A DNA stretch of 64,000 bases from Pasteuria penetrans (GTDB lineage: Bacteria > Bacillota > Bacilli > Thermoactinomycetales > Thermoactinomycetaceae): assembly GCF_900538055.1 (NCBI RefSeq), contig NZ_UZAC03000001.1, positions 1,550,001-1,614,000 of the forward strand, read 5' to 3'. Made by a program: the position numbers and the translations under genes. Positions within the stretch are counted from its first letter, which is position 1, and each line of letters begins with the position of its first letter. The notes beneath the pieces were generated by a model, which was not told where the DNA came from, searched no databases, and saw only the letters and a list, made by a program, of their open reading frames with translations. This document shows positions 49,114-58,487 of the stretch, in pieces.

Positions 49114-50427
49114 GGTGCTACCGCAAAAAGGAACGATCCGACAAGTACCGCCCAGAACATCTTTTCCAAAATTTGGTTCCCTCCCCGATCTATAATAAAA
49201 TTTAATAAATATAGTAAGGTTATTTGATAGTACTTGCTCTTTCATTCAATGCATCACCAGGAAATAGATCAACACGATATTTCATAATAAACAGTTTATT
49301 TAGATTATTATGTATTAACCCGAGGAAATAGAGCAAAGGGAAACTTACTTGCAGGATCGTCTATTATCCACGGTGGGTACGAATCAACCTTCCGATGTAG
49401 AATTGGTTTTCATCCTTCTCGGCCTATTCTTCACCGAATATGCATCCTTATATAGGAAGAGATACAGTGGTTACCACAATACCATTGGAAGGCCATGCAT
49501 ACATATACTCATACCATTGATTTTTGACATAATCAAGGAGTTTTTACGATGTAGCAACCGTATGCTGATCATTCAAATTCCACGCGAAGGCCCTCTCTTT
49601 GAGGCATTGGGTGGTACAAAAGGTAGACCACTTATGGGTGAAAGGACACTATATGAGAGTCGAAATCGCCCCGATGTCTATGAGGAAACCGAAGGCTATA
49701 AGGTGAAGGAACAATTCTACTCCGACTTCACTCAATTTTTGATGGGGATCATGAATATGGACCCCAGTTTTTATCGGATGGATTCAACCCTTATTGACAG
49801 CTTTATCAGGAAAAGGGTCCTGCGCACCACAGATCAGTCCTATTCAACGGCGGAACAACGAGACAAAATGGAGCAACCGGGGTACAAAGAGAAGGGCAAT
49901 CGTCGTGCGGCTGTGGAGGGGGTTTGTTCTTCTATGAAGAACCGTTTTCAGGCGGCCAAAATGAAGGTGCATGGTAAGACGAGGGTGGCACGGGCCATGA
50001 TGGCAAAAGGATCTGCTTATCATTGATCCCAGGCCGTTCGTTATCTTCAAAAGAAGATCAGGAAGAGAAGGATAAGATCACCCATAACTACATAGAATTT
50101 AATATATAATACTATTTAAATAAAAAATAAAATTCGGCTTTATGTCGGTTTCTTTGGTGTGCGCAAAAGGAACGAAATAGGAACCGGTTCCTATGATCCC
50201 ACGGTGATTTCGGTAGTTCAACAAAAAATAACCGATCGTACGAAATTTTCAGGTACAATCCCCCAGAAAGGGGTACCTTTCCACCCCAAAGCACTTACGC
50301 CGGGAATACTCTATCAGACTGTTTTTATACTAATTAACAATATAAACATTTTCCAAACACATTATTTAATATACAAAAAATACAAAAATATTCTAATAAG
50401 TTTGATACCTTTTTCCGCGGTAGCACC
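49114..50427 (+). mobile_element. insertion sequence copy B, internally deleted, 1314 bp
   Basis: Both terminal repeats are present (GGTGCTACCGCAAAAAGGA at 49114; TTCCGCGGTAGCACC ending at 50427). Relative to copy A about 940 bp of transposase coding sequence is missing, but the ends and ~230-390 bp on each side are kept. That makes it a non-autonomous derivative that copy-A-type transposase could in principle move. Confidence 0.85.
49349..50026 (+). CDS. internally deleted transposase, in-frame fusion
   Basis: 225 codons. Residues 1-~154 match the N-terminal part of the copy A transposase up to YRMDSTLIDSFIRK, the first catalytic Asp region. The sequence then jumps in frame to the C-terminal RVLRTTDQSYSTAEQRDK... 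KGSAYH. The central domain with the second Asp and the Cys cluster is gone, so it cannot catalyse transposition; a DNA-binding or inhibitory role is only a possibility. The frame may extend upstream of 49349. Confidence 0.7.
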   Translation: MQDRLLSTVGTNQPSDVELVFILLGLFFTEYASLYRKRYSGYHNTIGRPCIHILIPLIFDIIKEFLRCSNRMLIIQIPREGPLFEALGGTKGRPLMGERTLYESRNRPDVYEETEGYKVKEQFYSDFTQFLMGIMNMDPSFYRMDSTLIDSFIRKRVLRTTDQSYSTAEQRDKMEQPGYKEKGNRRAAVEGVCSSMKNRFQAAKMKVHGKTRVARAMMAKGSAYH

Positions 50428-50794
50428 TATATCTATAAAAAGGAAGAATAGGATCAAGGTCCAAATATGCTTTTTTTCTATTAAAATATAATAAAAAATC
50501 GTACATATGAATCTATGAAGGGAAATTCTAAAAACGGAATCCCTGAAGACCTTGTTCAGGAATTCACACCCCCAAAGGGAGGCTGCCGTTTTCCCCCAGA
50601 AATTGGGGCAGGGTATCTTGCTTGTCATTCCCTCATCACATGGAATATTTTTTATATTTTGAAATATTGAATATTTTACGTTATAATGATATAATTTGAT
50701 GTGTCGGGGGGAACCCAGGTCTACGATTTTTGTATTTATACCCCCTGCCCATTTTCCGTTTGTTTTTCCTATTCATCCACCTTGCTTATCTACC

Positions 50795-50938
50795 ATGCCT
50801 ATGGGAGAAAGTCATGATACAAAAAAATCATCGGTCCCCCTGGAAGGGATTGGCCTTCATCTGCTTTCTCCCTACTATTCGGGGGTCCTAACATCCACTA
50901 ACCCAGCTATAGCGGCTTACGAGCACGGGCGCATCTGA
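50795..50938 (+). CDS. candidate 47-residue ORF, second copy
   Basis: MPMGESHDTKKSSVPLEGI to YEHGRI, stop at 50936-50938. See the copy at 47437 for the substitution pattern. Upstream the frame is open further (80 codons) but that part is shifted in the first copy. Confidence 0.3.
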   Translation: MPMGESHDTKKSSVPLEGIGLHLLSPYYSGVLTSTNPAIAAYEHGRI

Positions 50939-51163
50939 CTACTATCAAAGAAATTTTTTTTATTCAAAACGATCGTATCCACGGTGATCGTCATAGTTAT
51001 ACTATATAGACCCTATCCCTCTATAATTTGTATAATTATAAATAAATTGTGTATTTATAGTATATTATGCGCTTTATTTATTAATGTAATCATGATACAA
51101 TTTTTTTAGTAAGGATCTATTGTCCTTTCCTAATTATGAATCGAGGAGGTTCTCTATTCTATT

Positions 51164-51679
51164 ATGAATAAAAAGACAAGAAAGATAACCCCATCCCTAG
51201 GCCCCTTACTAACTATCTCCTCTGTAGCAGCGCTCAGCCTGATAGGAGTTGTGGGTTCAAGTTCAGTGAATGCGACAAATACAAACGTAGAAGTTAATGT
51301 TGATACGGGTGGCTATGATAATTCTTATGCTGGTTATACCAGAGGTGGTCATATCAGAACCACGAGCATCGAGAACCTTGTGCAAACAATTTTCAGTCGA
51401 ACAAATTCCACCCAAGGAACAACTTATGAAATTTTCACTGGCTACCCGGACAGAGTAATTAAAATTTACACCGGCTATGGGAAACTATATTCCCCACAAT
51501 TCCGTGGGGAGATTACGTTCTACAGTCTGGACTCCTTCCTGAGATCCTATGCCCAAGATGGAAGCGGATTGATCCGTTATAGGTACTATAATGGGATTTT
51601 GGATCCCTACGCCCGGCAGATGCTATGGCAGATTCCACCACCACCAATCGCATACGAGGATGGTTACTACTCGTATTGA
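51164..51679 (+). CDS. small secreted protein, paralogue 2
   Basis: 171 residues, starting MNKKTRKITPSLGPLL with the same signal peptide as paralogue 1 and GAGGAGGT ~12 bases upstream. The mature part is Tyr/Thr-rich (TGGYDNSYAGYTRGGHIR, TTYEIFTGYPDRVIKIYTGYG) and ends with a Pro stretch and EDGYYSY. Relative to paralogue 1 there are insertions of four and three residues in the middle and different residues at most variable positions. A CATGATACAAT box upstream is shared with paralogue 1. Confidence 0.75.
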   Translation: MNKKTRKITPSLGPLLTISSVAALSLIGVVGSSSVNATNTNVEVNVDTGGYDNSYAGYTRGGHIRTTSIENLVQTIFSRTNSTQGTTYEIFTGYPDRVIKIYTGYGKLYSPQFRGEITFYSLDSFLRSYAQDGSGLIRYRYYNGILDPYARQMLWQIPPPPIAYEDGYYSY

Positions 51680-51944
51680 TAACGGGAAGAGAGCATCACA
51701 GTTTTTCCGTACGACACATCCCCAGAACATTTGGGACCTGTTCCCCGGGGGACGGATCCCTTGGGTCAACCCCCTATTATTTCCCGCCATGGCAAAATAA
51801 CCCTACCACTCGTCTGTGCGAAATAAAACAGGTTGATTCCCTGCTTTTATTCTTAATAAATTTATAATATATTTTTAATTCCTTTCTTCAATAACCATCA
51901 ATCCCTAATGCGTCAGAACCAATTCAGCAAGCTATACGAACGGG

Positions 51945-52206
51945 TATATGCATGTTCCTAAGGGGGGTTTCCTACTTTTGGTCCCCCCGGGAATGTTCTC
52001 TCGTATTTTAAAAATATAATTTTTTTATTAATTTATATAGAAATGATCCGCATCCTAAATATGGCATCCCCCAAAAATGGGTGATTTTAGATCCCTTATC
52101 TTTGCCCGTGGATCGTTCCCCGGGAGGTATTTTCAGATCAATACTATTTTATCATAGTATATATAAATTTTACAATTTATATATACTATGTTTCCATACA
52201 ATCGGG
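51945..52206 (+). repeat. conserved downstream element, copy 3 (left half)
   Basis: Matches 3250-3440 over ~190 bp, e.g. GGTGATTTTAGATCCCTTATC against GGTAATTTTAGGTTCCTTATC. The right half continues at 54683-54760 (CTCAATGCCCATTTCCAGC, GAAGCTCCCAT), beyond the IS256-type insertion. Confidence 0.6.
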
Positions 52207-52460
52207 GGTGATATCCCTTTTTCGGTTGTAATCTCCCCCTGGTTGATTTTCTTGGGTTCCCCATCCTTCAGAAATCATATCATCGTAGTGAATTACAACT
52301 ATTGACATACATAATAAAAGTTAAAATTACACAATAATTTAAAAATTATAATAAAACATAAAAAATTACTGTAAATGGCAATTATGTAAAAAAATGGAAG
52401 CCATACCCATACTCAGGGTAGGTTGGTTTTCCTGAAAATAAATGTAAGAATATTCTTTTT

Positions 52461-53798
52461 TTAGTGTGAAGATAGGGGATACATGGCAGGGATAGCGAAT
52501 TCTCCCAGTCCCCATGCGGACACAGAGTGATTATCCATCCCACTAAGTTTCTTTGCCTGCTCTAAGTTGAAATTTTTATACACGGAATCAATCACCCTTT
52601 GGAATGAATCAAGGGTAGGATAACAGCTCACTCCATTCGTATAACGTCTGGCCTCTCTGTGATTTCTCTCTAAGGAACCCGTTGTACGATTTTGAACAGC
52701 ATCCGCTAGGTCGTAATCGAGATACGTTGTCACATCATCAAAGGAAGCCCATAGACCTTCAACGAGCTTGGGCAACTTGGATTGATAGTCATCACTAAAG
52801 CGTATCAAGCCATGAAGGGCTTCTTTTTTGTCAAGAACATGAAAAATGTCTTGATAAATCCGGCTTCGGATGGGTTCCCACTTCACTCCTTTTTTTCTCG
52901 GTCTATCCTTTCTGAAGGCCTGGTAAAGATTCACCATTTTGTGGAATTGACACCCTTGAAAACCTGCTTCGGGATATACTTGGCTTAGCGCCTTTCTGAT
53001 TCCCTTATGACCATCAGCAATGAAAAGGGTATCAGGACCCATCCGTAAACCACGGTCGTAAACATTTTGGAGGGCTTCATACCAAGTTTCAGCTGTTTCG
53101 GGGGGATTTACCAAACTTGATAAAACCTCATCTGTTTTTATCCCTGATGTATTTTTCCTACTCGCTTTTATGACATAGACAGCTACTTTCCCGAATCCAC
53201 GAACGGGTTTGTAGTAAGCATCCACCTTTACGGTCCTAATTTCATGCGGGTTTCTTATGGGTTCCTCATTGAATCCTCTATTCTCTTCCTTTAGATGTCC
53301 CATAAGTAATCTTGACACAGTGGAGCGTGAGATTTTTGATCGCAGAATATCATTCGACAATTCGGATATTTTTTTTATGGACATACCGGCCTTACGTAAG
53401 GAGGAAAGAATATCTATACACGACTTCGTATATTTTTTGTAGGGTTTAGTAACCGCAGATCGGAAATGCCCTTTCCTTGGCTGGGGGTCATAGTAAACCA
53501 CAATTCCTTTGCTGGTGCGTTTTTTACGTTTTTTATAACCATTTCGGTCTACTTTTGGGAAATCGGGACCCCTTTGGTGTTTCTCCCGGCCACCTAAAAT
53601 TTGTTTTTTAAACTGATAATTGGCTATAAAAGTATAAGCCCTCCCCATGGGACCAGGAGCCCATTCAGAATCTTCCTCGATCTCTTCCACTACATGGGGG
53701 ATGGATTCCTGAAGCGATAATCCTTTCTGTTCGTAATGTTGTATACGTTCTTCTATCCTTTTTTCCATTCTGTCTATATCCAAGTCAATTGGAATCAT
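52461..53798 (-). CDS. IS256/Mutator-family transposase
   Basis: 445 residues, intact. An N-terminal helix-turn-helix region (SIKKISELSNDILRSKISRSTVSRLL) is followed by the Mutator-type core: first Asp in VKVDAYYKPVRGFGKVAVYV, second in FIADGHKGIRKALSQVYPEAGFQGCQFHKMVN (with the family's C/D-x2-H), and the Glu in GSLERNHREARRYTNG. The frame starts MIPIDLDIDRMEKR. It is the only apparently functional transposase in the window and could also mobilise the decayed copy at 15891 if its ends were recognised. Confidence 0.93.
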   Translation of the reverse strand: MIPIDLDIDRMEKRIEERIQHYEQKGLSLQESIPHVVEEIEEDSEWAPGPMGRAYTFIANYQFKKQILGGREKHQRGPDFPKVDRNGYKKRKKRTSKGIVVYYDPQPRKGHFRSAVTKPYKKYTKSCIDILSSLRKAGMSIKKISELSNDILRSKISRSTVSRLLMGHLKEENRGFNEEPIRNPHEIRTVKVDAYYKPVRGFGKVAVYVIKASRKNTSGIKTDEVLSSLVNPPETAETWYEALQNVYDRGLRMGPDTLFIADGHKGIRKALSQVYPEAGFQGCQFHKMVNLYQAFRKDRPRKKGVKWEPIRSRIYQDIFHVLDKKEALHGLIRFSDDYQSKLPKLVEGLWASFDDVTTYLDYDLADAVQNRTTGSLERNHREARRYTNGVSCYPTLDSFQRVIDSVYKNFNLEQAKKLSGMDNHSVSAWGLGEFAIPAMYPLSSH

Positions 53799-54234
53799 AA
53801 AACCAACCTTTCCTATATTAAGTTTTTCATTTCAGAAACCAAGCGGTTGTCCTCTATACATTTCCCCACTCTTGTCTTGTATTTCCCTTTTTTATCTCAC
53901 CTAACCCTGTTGATCATCATGCATATCGCGGAGGATCCAGAAGGGATCATGGAACAGAGTTTTTGAGTAGAGGATCGACTGTTTCCCAAGGGCAATAGCG
54001 GGAATTGCGTATGTAAAAGTGAGAAGGACTATAGGGTCGCATAGGGCTACATAAGGGCAACGACAGTCATAGAAGAACCCCCCTTCCCCACAAGGGAGAG
54101 GGATAAAGGAAGGCCATGCAGCAGCGCCATTCTGGAGCCCCCACGATGGAGAAGCCAGGCGCCATTACACAATGGGCCAGGCCAACACAAACAACAATGG
54201 TGAGTTGGGGGGAGGAGGGGTAGGGGCGCGAAAA

Positions 54235-54256
54235 CCCCCTGGCCTAGGCCAGGGGG
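54235..54256. repeat. 22-bp perfect palindrome inside the IS leader
   Basis: CCCCCTGGCCT followed by its reverse complement AGGCCAGGGGG. Located in the long leader of the IS256-type element; the corresponding site in copy 1 (~16285) lacks it. Confidence 0.8.
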
Positions 54257-54658
54257 CAAGGGGAAAAGAACAAAAACACAAGGGAATCAAAACAAAAGAT
54301 CAAGGGACTAAAGGCAAAAACAGAGACCAAAAACAGGGGGAGGGAGAGCTTTAGGTTCTACTGAGATTCCCGTTTCGTGTAGGAGGGACGTTTTGCTGAC
54401 CTATGGATTCCTCCAGAGGGAACCCCCTGATTAAAATAAAATTATTCTGAAGATATATCTAACCACGATTCCGAGAAAAAGCACCCCTATAACGCCTTTT
54501 GTGCTATTTACAATATGATTTAACAATAAATTTCTATCTATTTATTAAAAACATAAAAACAATTGTTAATCGAAAAGACGCAAATAGGGAATTTTTAGGG
54601 ACCACAGACTACCCGCTCTTGAATCTTACAGCGGAAAGTGGGATATGACCCAATCGGG

Positions 54659-55390
54659 TGAATATGTACATATTTTGAAATGATCTAGGACGGCGGCCTC
54701 AATGCCCATTTCCAGCATCACCTAAGAAGCTCCCATTTATATATTTATTAAAAATATTATAACAATGACAAGGGGGATGTACAACGGATATACGAAATTA
54801 TTATTTATGATGTCATAACATAATCAGCCCAACCTTCGCATTGCCCTTTCCCGTTTCCCCCTGCTGTGTTTTAGAACGCAAAGCCTCCCGTTGGTTGGAT
54901 GAGAGGAGAACACCCAAGGTCAGATCGCAGCAACCCTTTTTTGGATCTTGGCCAAACTTCGGACCTGAAATATCCTTGGGTAGTTTTTTCCTAATTCTGG
55001 ATTGTAAGGATGAGTTAGGTGGGAGTCCCAGGTTTTCCGAATCCTCACAGGAACACCTGATTCCCGGGAATGGACGGTTGGCAATGGACTCTGAATATAA
55101 CTCATTTTATATCTAATTTTGTGGTTCCTAATTTCTCTATTTTCATGATTTTCACTTCGTCCGAAAGAGGGGGCCTCGGGAAATTTAGTTCTGTTTCCAT
55201 ATCGACACAACCCCTTATTTCCTGATAGAGGGTGAGTTGCCCATCCCCACTCCCGATACTGAACCCTCAGGTCCGATATGCGGCCAAGATCCCCCTAAAG
55301 GGAGGAAGGATCCATAAGGTAATATATTACATTGAAATAATCAATAAAAAACAGACCCAAAGACGGGTCCGCAGACGAAGCAGGGAAAAC
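54659..55390. other. right half of downstream element, then no gene
   Basis: 54683-54760 matches 3515-3580. Beyond it, two plus-strand frames (54841-55116, 55232-55531) have no ribosome site or recognisable product and are not counted as genes. Confidence 0.4.
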
Positions 55391-55413
55391 AAAAAAGGGC
55401 CCCTACAGGGCCC
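55391..55413 (-). terminator. terminator after the YDG-repeat gene
   Basis: On the minus strand GGGCCC-TGTAG-GGGCCC is followed by TTTTTT, ~135 bp beyond the secreted-protein stop. Confidence 0.6.
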
Positions 55414-55546
55414 AATCCCGTCGATATCACAACAGTACCCCCCAGTCATCATATTTACTGTTCATAAAATATTAATTTATATATTTTTTATTATGATCAT
55501 CGTCCCTCAAAAACCAGATTCCGTGGATTAGTTACTAACCGCATAA

Positions 55547-56011
55547 TTACCAATTCCAACCGGAATCATAACCATCATAACCATCATAACCATCATAACC
55601 ATCATAACCATAATAGTTTCCAGAACCGTACCAGTTGTTATTATATACAGCGGGACCCGTATTGTATACTGTTCTATAGTATACATTGTCATTTTCGCAA
55701 TATAGGTATCTTCTTAGATAGTTTCTGAATGGATCCCCCAAACGTACTTGATATCCCCCTGGCACAACTGCATAATTATTGAAAATACCTATTCTTACAG
55801 GACGACGATAAGGGCGAAAGTAAACATCATAAGATCCAGGATTCCAATGACTAAAATTATCTACGCCCGTATTTTGAAAAGTTCTAACAGAAACACTCAC
55901 CGATTGTGCCAAGGTTGGGGCGGTTGTCCCTACAATGCCAGAACCTATACCGAGAAGGGAAGTGGTGAGAAGACCCAAACGTCGCAATGGACTCCTTATT
56001 TTCTTATCCAT
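55547..56011 (-). CDS. small secreted protein with Gly-Tyr-Asp repeat tail
   Basis: 154 residues. MDKKIRSPLRRLG is a basic N-region followed by LLTTSLLGIGSGIVGTTAPTLAQS, a clear signal peptide with an AxA-type end. The mature part is Tyr/Arg/Asn-rich (SYDVYFRPYRRPVRIGIF, YYRTVYNTGPAVYNNNWYG) and ends in five GYD units plus SGWNW. The repeat is encoded by five identical 9-bp units at 55565-55609. GGGGGGT lies ~12 bases before the ATG and a TATAAT box with CATGATATAAT context further up. N-terminus and composition relate it in style to the secreted proteins at 48247 and 51164. Confidence 0.75.
   Translation of the reverse strand: MDKKIRSPLRRLGLLTTSLLGIGSGIVGTTAPTLAQSVSVSVRTFQNTGVDNFSHWNPGSYDVYFRPYRRPVRIGIFNNYAVVPGGYQVRLGDPFRNYLRRYLYCENDNVYYRTVYNTGPAVYNNNWYGSGNYYGYDGYDGYDGYDGYDSGWNW
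55565..55609. repeat. 9-bp minisatellite (5 copies) in secreted-protein gene
   Basis: Five exact copies of ATCATAACC (plus strand), encoding Gly-Tyr-Asp. Copy number changes would keep the frame. Confidence 0.95.
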
Positions 56012-56544
56012 GATAGAATAAAATACCCCCCTAGATAGTCAATTATGATAAATGAATTTTAATTTAGTACTAGTGCTTATGAAAACATTATATCATGAAT
56101 TATGATAAATTAAATATATAATATATGGTTGCATCCGATCGCATGCGTGGGATTTAGATAGGAAGTCGTACGAGGAGGGCAAAACGATCTGCCTCCCTTT
56201 CATAAAATTCAAAACCACAACAGCATACTGGCACCGATAAGCACAAAATTTTTACTCGCGCAATCTGTGTTTTCCATTTCCAATGAAAATTCGCATTTCA
56301 TTGTTATAGAATCCAAAAGATGGTCGCACCCTAAAACAAAATAGGGTATAATTGGGGAGACAGTATGGTCTAGACACCCTATAAATATGGAAATGAAAAT
56401 GGGGATATCGGGATCGATGTACCGCAGCGTATCAAATATCCATTGCATTATACTGATGAAAAGTCCAGAAAGTCAGTCATTCCACTTACGATCAAATCCC
56501 ATGCCCATTCAACCCCCCACTCGGAAGGGACGTATACCGGATCT
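56012..56544. other. divergent intergenic region
   Basis: Promoter region of the YDG-repeat gene on the minus side; no further gene. The plus-strand frame of yuiD is open from 56443, but the internal ATG at 56545 is the likely start. Confidence 0.4.
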
Positions 56545-57039
56545 ATGATGGACGAACTCCTCGGAAATATCTACCTGTGGTCCACCCTCCTTGCCACAGT
56601 AATGGCCCAGGCCTCGAAGTTCCTTTGGAATCTCATCCGAAAGGGACACTGGGAATGGAACTGGTTACTAGACGCCGGTAGTATGCCGAGCAGTCATACA
56701 GCAGCTACTGTTGCATTGGCCACATCTATCGGTCTGATACAAGGATTCGAAACACCAATTTTTGCTATAGCTTCCGTATTTGCTGTCATAGTAATGTATG
56801 ATGCTGCAGGAGTCCGTCGCCAGTCAGGGATACAATCGCGTGTAATCAATGAGATGGTCCAACATCTCGTGCGTATATTTGAAGAAATCCGCAATCCATC
56901 GAAGACACCCTTCCTAGAAAAACTCAAACTGAGGGAGATTATGGGCCATCAACCCATCGAAATTCTCGGTGGTTTTTGTTTGGGTGTTGTTACCGCCCTC
57001 ACACTCTATTGGTTTCTACCGATGTCCCCAAAGGCATAA
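56545..57039 (+). CDS. yuiD: YuiD-type divergent PAP2/acid phosphatase-like membrane protein
   Basis: About 164 residues from MMDELLGNIYLW (frame open from 56443). Motif DAGSMPSSHTAATVALATSIG is the PAP2-like SSH signature of the DUF212 family, followed by IVMYDAAGVRRQSGIQSRVIN and LGHQP-type LREIMGHQPIEILGGFCLGVVTAL. Probably a lipid phosphate phosphatase of the membrane; exact substrate unknown. It is adjacent to yuiB, as in the B. subtilis yui cluster. Confidence 0.9.
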   Translation: MMDELLGNIYLWSTLLATVMAQASKFLWNLIRKGHWEWNWLLDAGSMPSSHTAATVALATSIGLIQGFETPIFAIASVFAVIVMYDAAGVRRQSGIQSRVINEMVQHLVRIFEEIRNPSKTPFLEKLKLREIMGHQPIEILGGFCLGVVTALTLYWFLPMSPKA

Positions 57040-57066
57040 CGAACCTTCAAGAGGAGGGATGTTGGA

Positions 57067-57327
57067 ATGAATACCCTACAGTTTGCTGTAGCTATTCCCT
57101 TACTTTTTGTTCTCTTTTTTGGCATTAGCTTCATCATTAATATGCTGCTCAAAACCACATGGGTTCCCGGTCTGGTCTTTTTGACCTGCGTTGTCCTTGC
57201 CCTGAAGGGTAAAGAAAATATCCTCAGCCTTGTCAATGCATCCTTCTTTATAGCAGGCCTAGCAGGGTGTGTCACTGGCATATGGACGATCCGCACCTTG
57301 CGCTCGCAAGGATACAGAATGTTTTAA
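57067..57327 (+). CDS. yuiB: YuiB family membrane protein
   Basis: 86 residues, with GAGGAGGG before the ATG. FVLFFGISFIINMLLKTTWVPG and the C-terminal GLAGCVTGIWTIRTLRSQGYRMF match the pattern of B. subtilis YuiB, which ends in a LRKRGYQMF-like motif. Two to three membrane segments; function unknown. It is shorter than YuiB in the central loop. Close behind yuiD, likely the same transcript. Confidence 0.85.
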   Translation: MNTLQFAVAIPLLFVLFFGISFIINMLLKTTWVPGLVFLTCVVLALKGKENILSLVNASFFIAGLAGCVTGIWTIRTLRSQGYRMF

Positions 57328-57498
57328 AAATATGAAATGAGGGAATTATTACGGATCCAGGTTACATAAAACAATAAACTTGTTACTAGATACCAATGAT
57401 CCAGTACTCATTCCTCCTTTTTGCCAGGGGGGTTCCCTCACTACTTACTTCATCATGAAATACCACTCATATGCAGACGCCAAGGGGGTTCACATCAC

Positions 57499-58305
57499 AT
57501 GCCATCTGCACAGTTACATGCCGCCCACACCTTCGCCATGGACACACCTACGGAAACAATTAGCTGGTTCCTACTTCCGAACGGACCCGCCATAGCCACT
57601 AAACTCTCCCCGCCGATCCAACTCAAAGGTTCAACGAATGCAACTAACACTTACGAAAAACAAATACAGGCCTTTCGTCAACATGTTTATCCCCGCTTAG
57701 TGGAACGCTGGGGAACAAAATCCAGTCCACCCCCTGCGTGGATCATACGCTGGCTCCCACCCTCGTCCTTCGTCCATACCCGCTGGCCAGCCAGTTGGAG
57801 CATAGACAATGGTTCCTCTAATATGGTCATCACCCTACCCCTATCCGCCCTTCCCGATCCCAAACACATTCGGGAAAACGAATTTTGTTGGTCCCTCCAT
57901 ACCCTCCTCATGTACAAAACACTCATCCGCCTAGTACGCTCCCACCCCCTTGCCCCCTTTGCCAGAGTAGAGTACCGGGAAGCCTTCTCTACCCTATGGC
58001 AAGCATGGGCCATGTGCGTAACACACCTCGCCTCCCCCATTCCCCAAACCCTACCCACCTCGCCTGTAGGTTGGCGAACCGCCTTTCTTTTACAACTTAC
58101 CAAGAAGGAACCGAATTTGTTGGATAAAATTTATGAACGGCTTCTCGCCACCCAGGGGGGCTCACAATACGTTTACCCTGATCCCGAGGCTCTATTTCTC
58201 GGTCTACTAGGTTCTATTTCCATCTCCTCACTTTGGAGAACCTTTTTATCAGAACAAATTAAAAAACCTATATATAGTATGGAGTCATCCTCCCTATCAG
58301 GATAG
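57499..58305 (+). CDS. hypothetical protein downstream of yuiB
   Basis: 268 residues from the ATG at 57499 (MPSAQLHAAH), which has AGGGGG ~10 bases upstream; the frame is open from 57421 and MDTPTETISW at 57538 is another start. Rich in Pro, Trp, His and Leu (PPPAWIIRWLPPSSFVHTRWPASW), no membrane segment or known motif. Its GC and codon use match the neighbouring core genes, and a hairpin follows, so it is likely real. Unknown family. Confidence 0.6.
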   Translation: MPSAQLHAAHTFAMDTPTETISWFLLPNGPAIATKLSPPIQLKGSTNATNTYEKQIQAFRQHVYPRLVERWGTKSSPPPAWIIRWLPPSSFVHTRWPASWSIDNGSSNMVITLPLSALPDPKHIRENEFCWSLHTLLMYKTLIRLVRSHPLAPFARVEYREAFSTLWQAWAMCVTHLASPIPQTLPTSPVGWRTAFLLQLTKKEPNLLDKIYERLLATQGGSQYVYPDPEALFLGLLGSISISSLWRTFLSEQIKKPIYSMESSSLSG

Positions 58306-58327
58306 CAAAATCCATAACGATCCAAAA

Positions 58328-58356
58328 AACCCATTCCCCTACCTACGGGGATGGGT
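58328..58356 (+). terminator. terminator after 57499 gene
   Basis: Stem AACCCATTCCCC / GGGGATGGGTT with one bulge, a 7-base loop, followed by CCCTTATTT. 22 bp beyond the stop codon. Confidence 0.55.
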
Positions 58357-58487
58357 TCCCTTATTTGTGCCCTAACGGGATTGCGTCCGATCGCGTGCGT
58401 AAATTTTTCGATGAGCTCCTCCGTAGATTTTTCGAGGGGTTTACCGTGTCCAAAGGAGCCCCCCTTTGAATCTGAATCAATGAAATA

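Larger units (their letters stand above)
50428..52206 (+). repeat. tandem duplication, second unit
   Basis: Matches unit 1 (47070-49113) from AAAAGGAAGAATAGG through the secreted-protein gene and downstream element. It ends in the TSD of the IS256-type element at 52199-52206 and resumes after 54650. Confidence 0.8.
52207..54650 (-). mobile_element. IS256-type element, intact copy 2, 2444 bp
   Basis: Flanked by a perfect 8-bp target duplication, CAATCGGG (52199-52206 and 54651-54658), the TSD size of the IS256 family. Terminal repeats are GGTGATATCCCTTTTTCGG at the left and, inverted, GGTCATATCCCACTTTCCG at the right. The transposase occupies 52461-53798; an unusually long ~850-bp leader lies between it and the right end. 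Confidence 0.93.

Noticed and set aside
54047-54259. 70-codon ORF in the IS256-type leader, partly shared with copy 1 at 16257
   Set aside because: Shared only because the leader DNA is shared; N-terminus and C-terminus differ by frameshifts between copies.
54841-55531. Two plus-strand ORFs (54841-55116 and 55232-55531)
   Set aside because: No ribosome sites or recognisable domains; the second crosses the terminator of the opposite gene.
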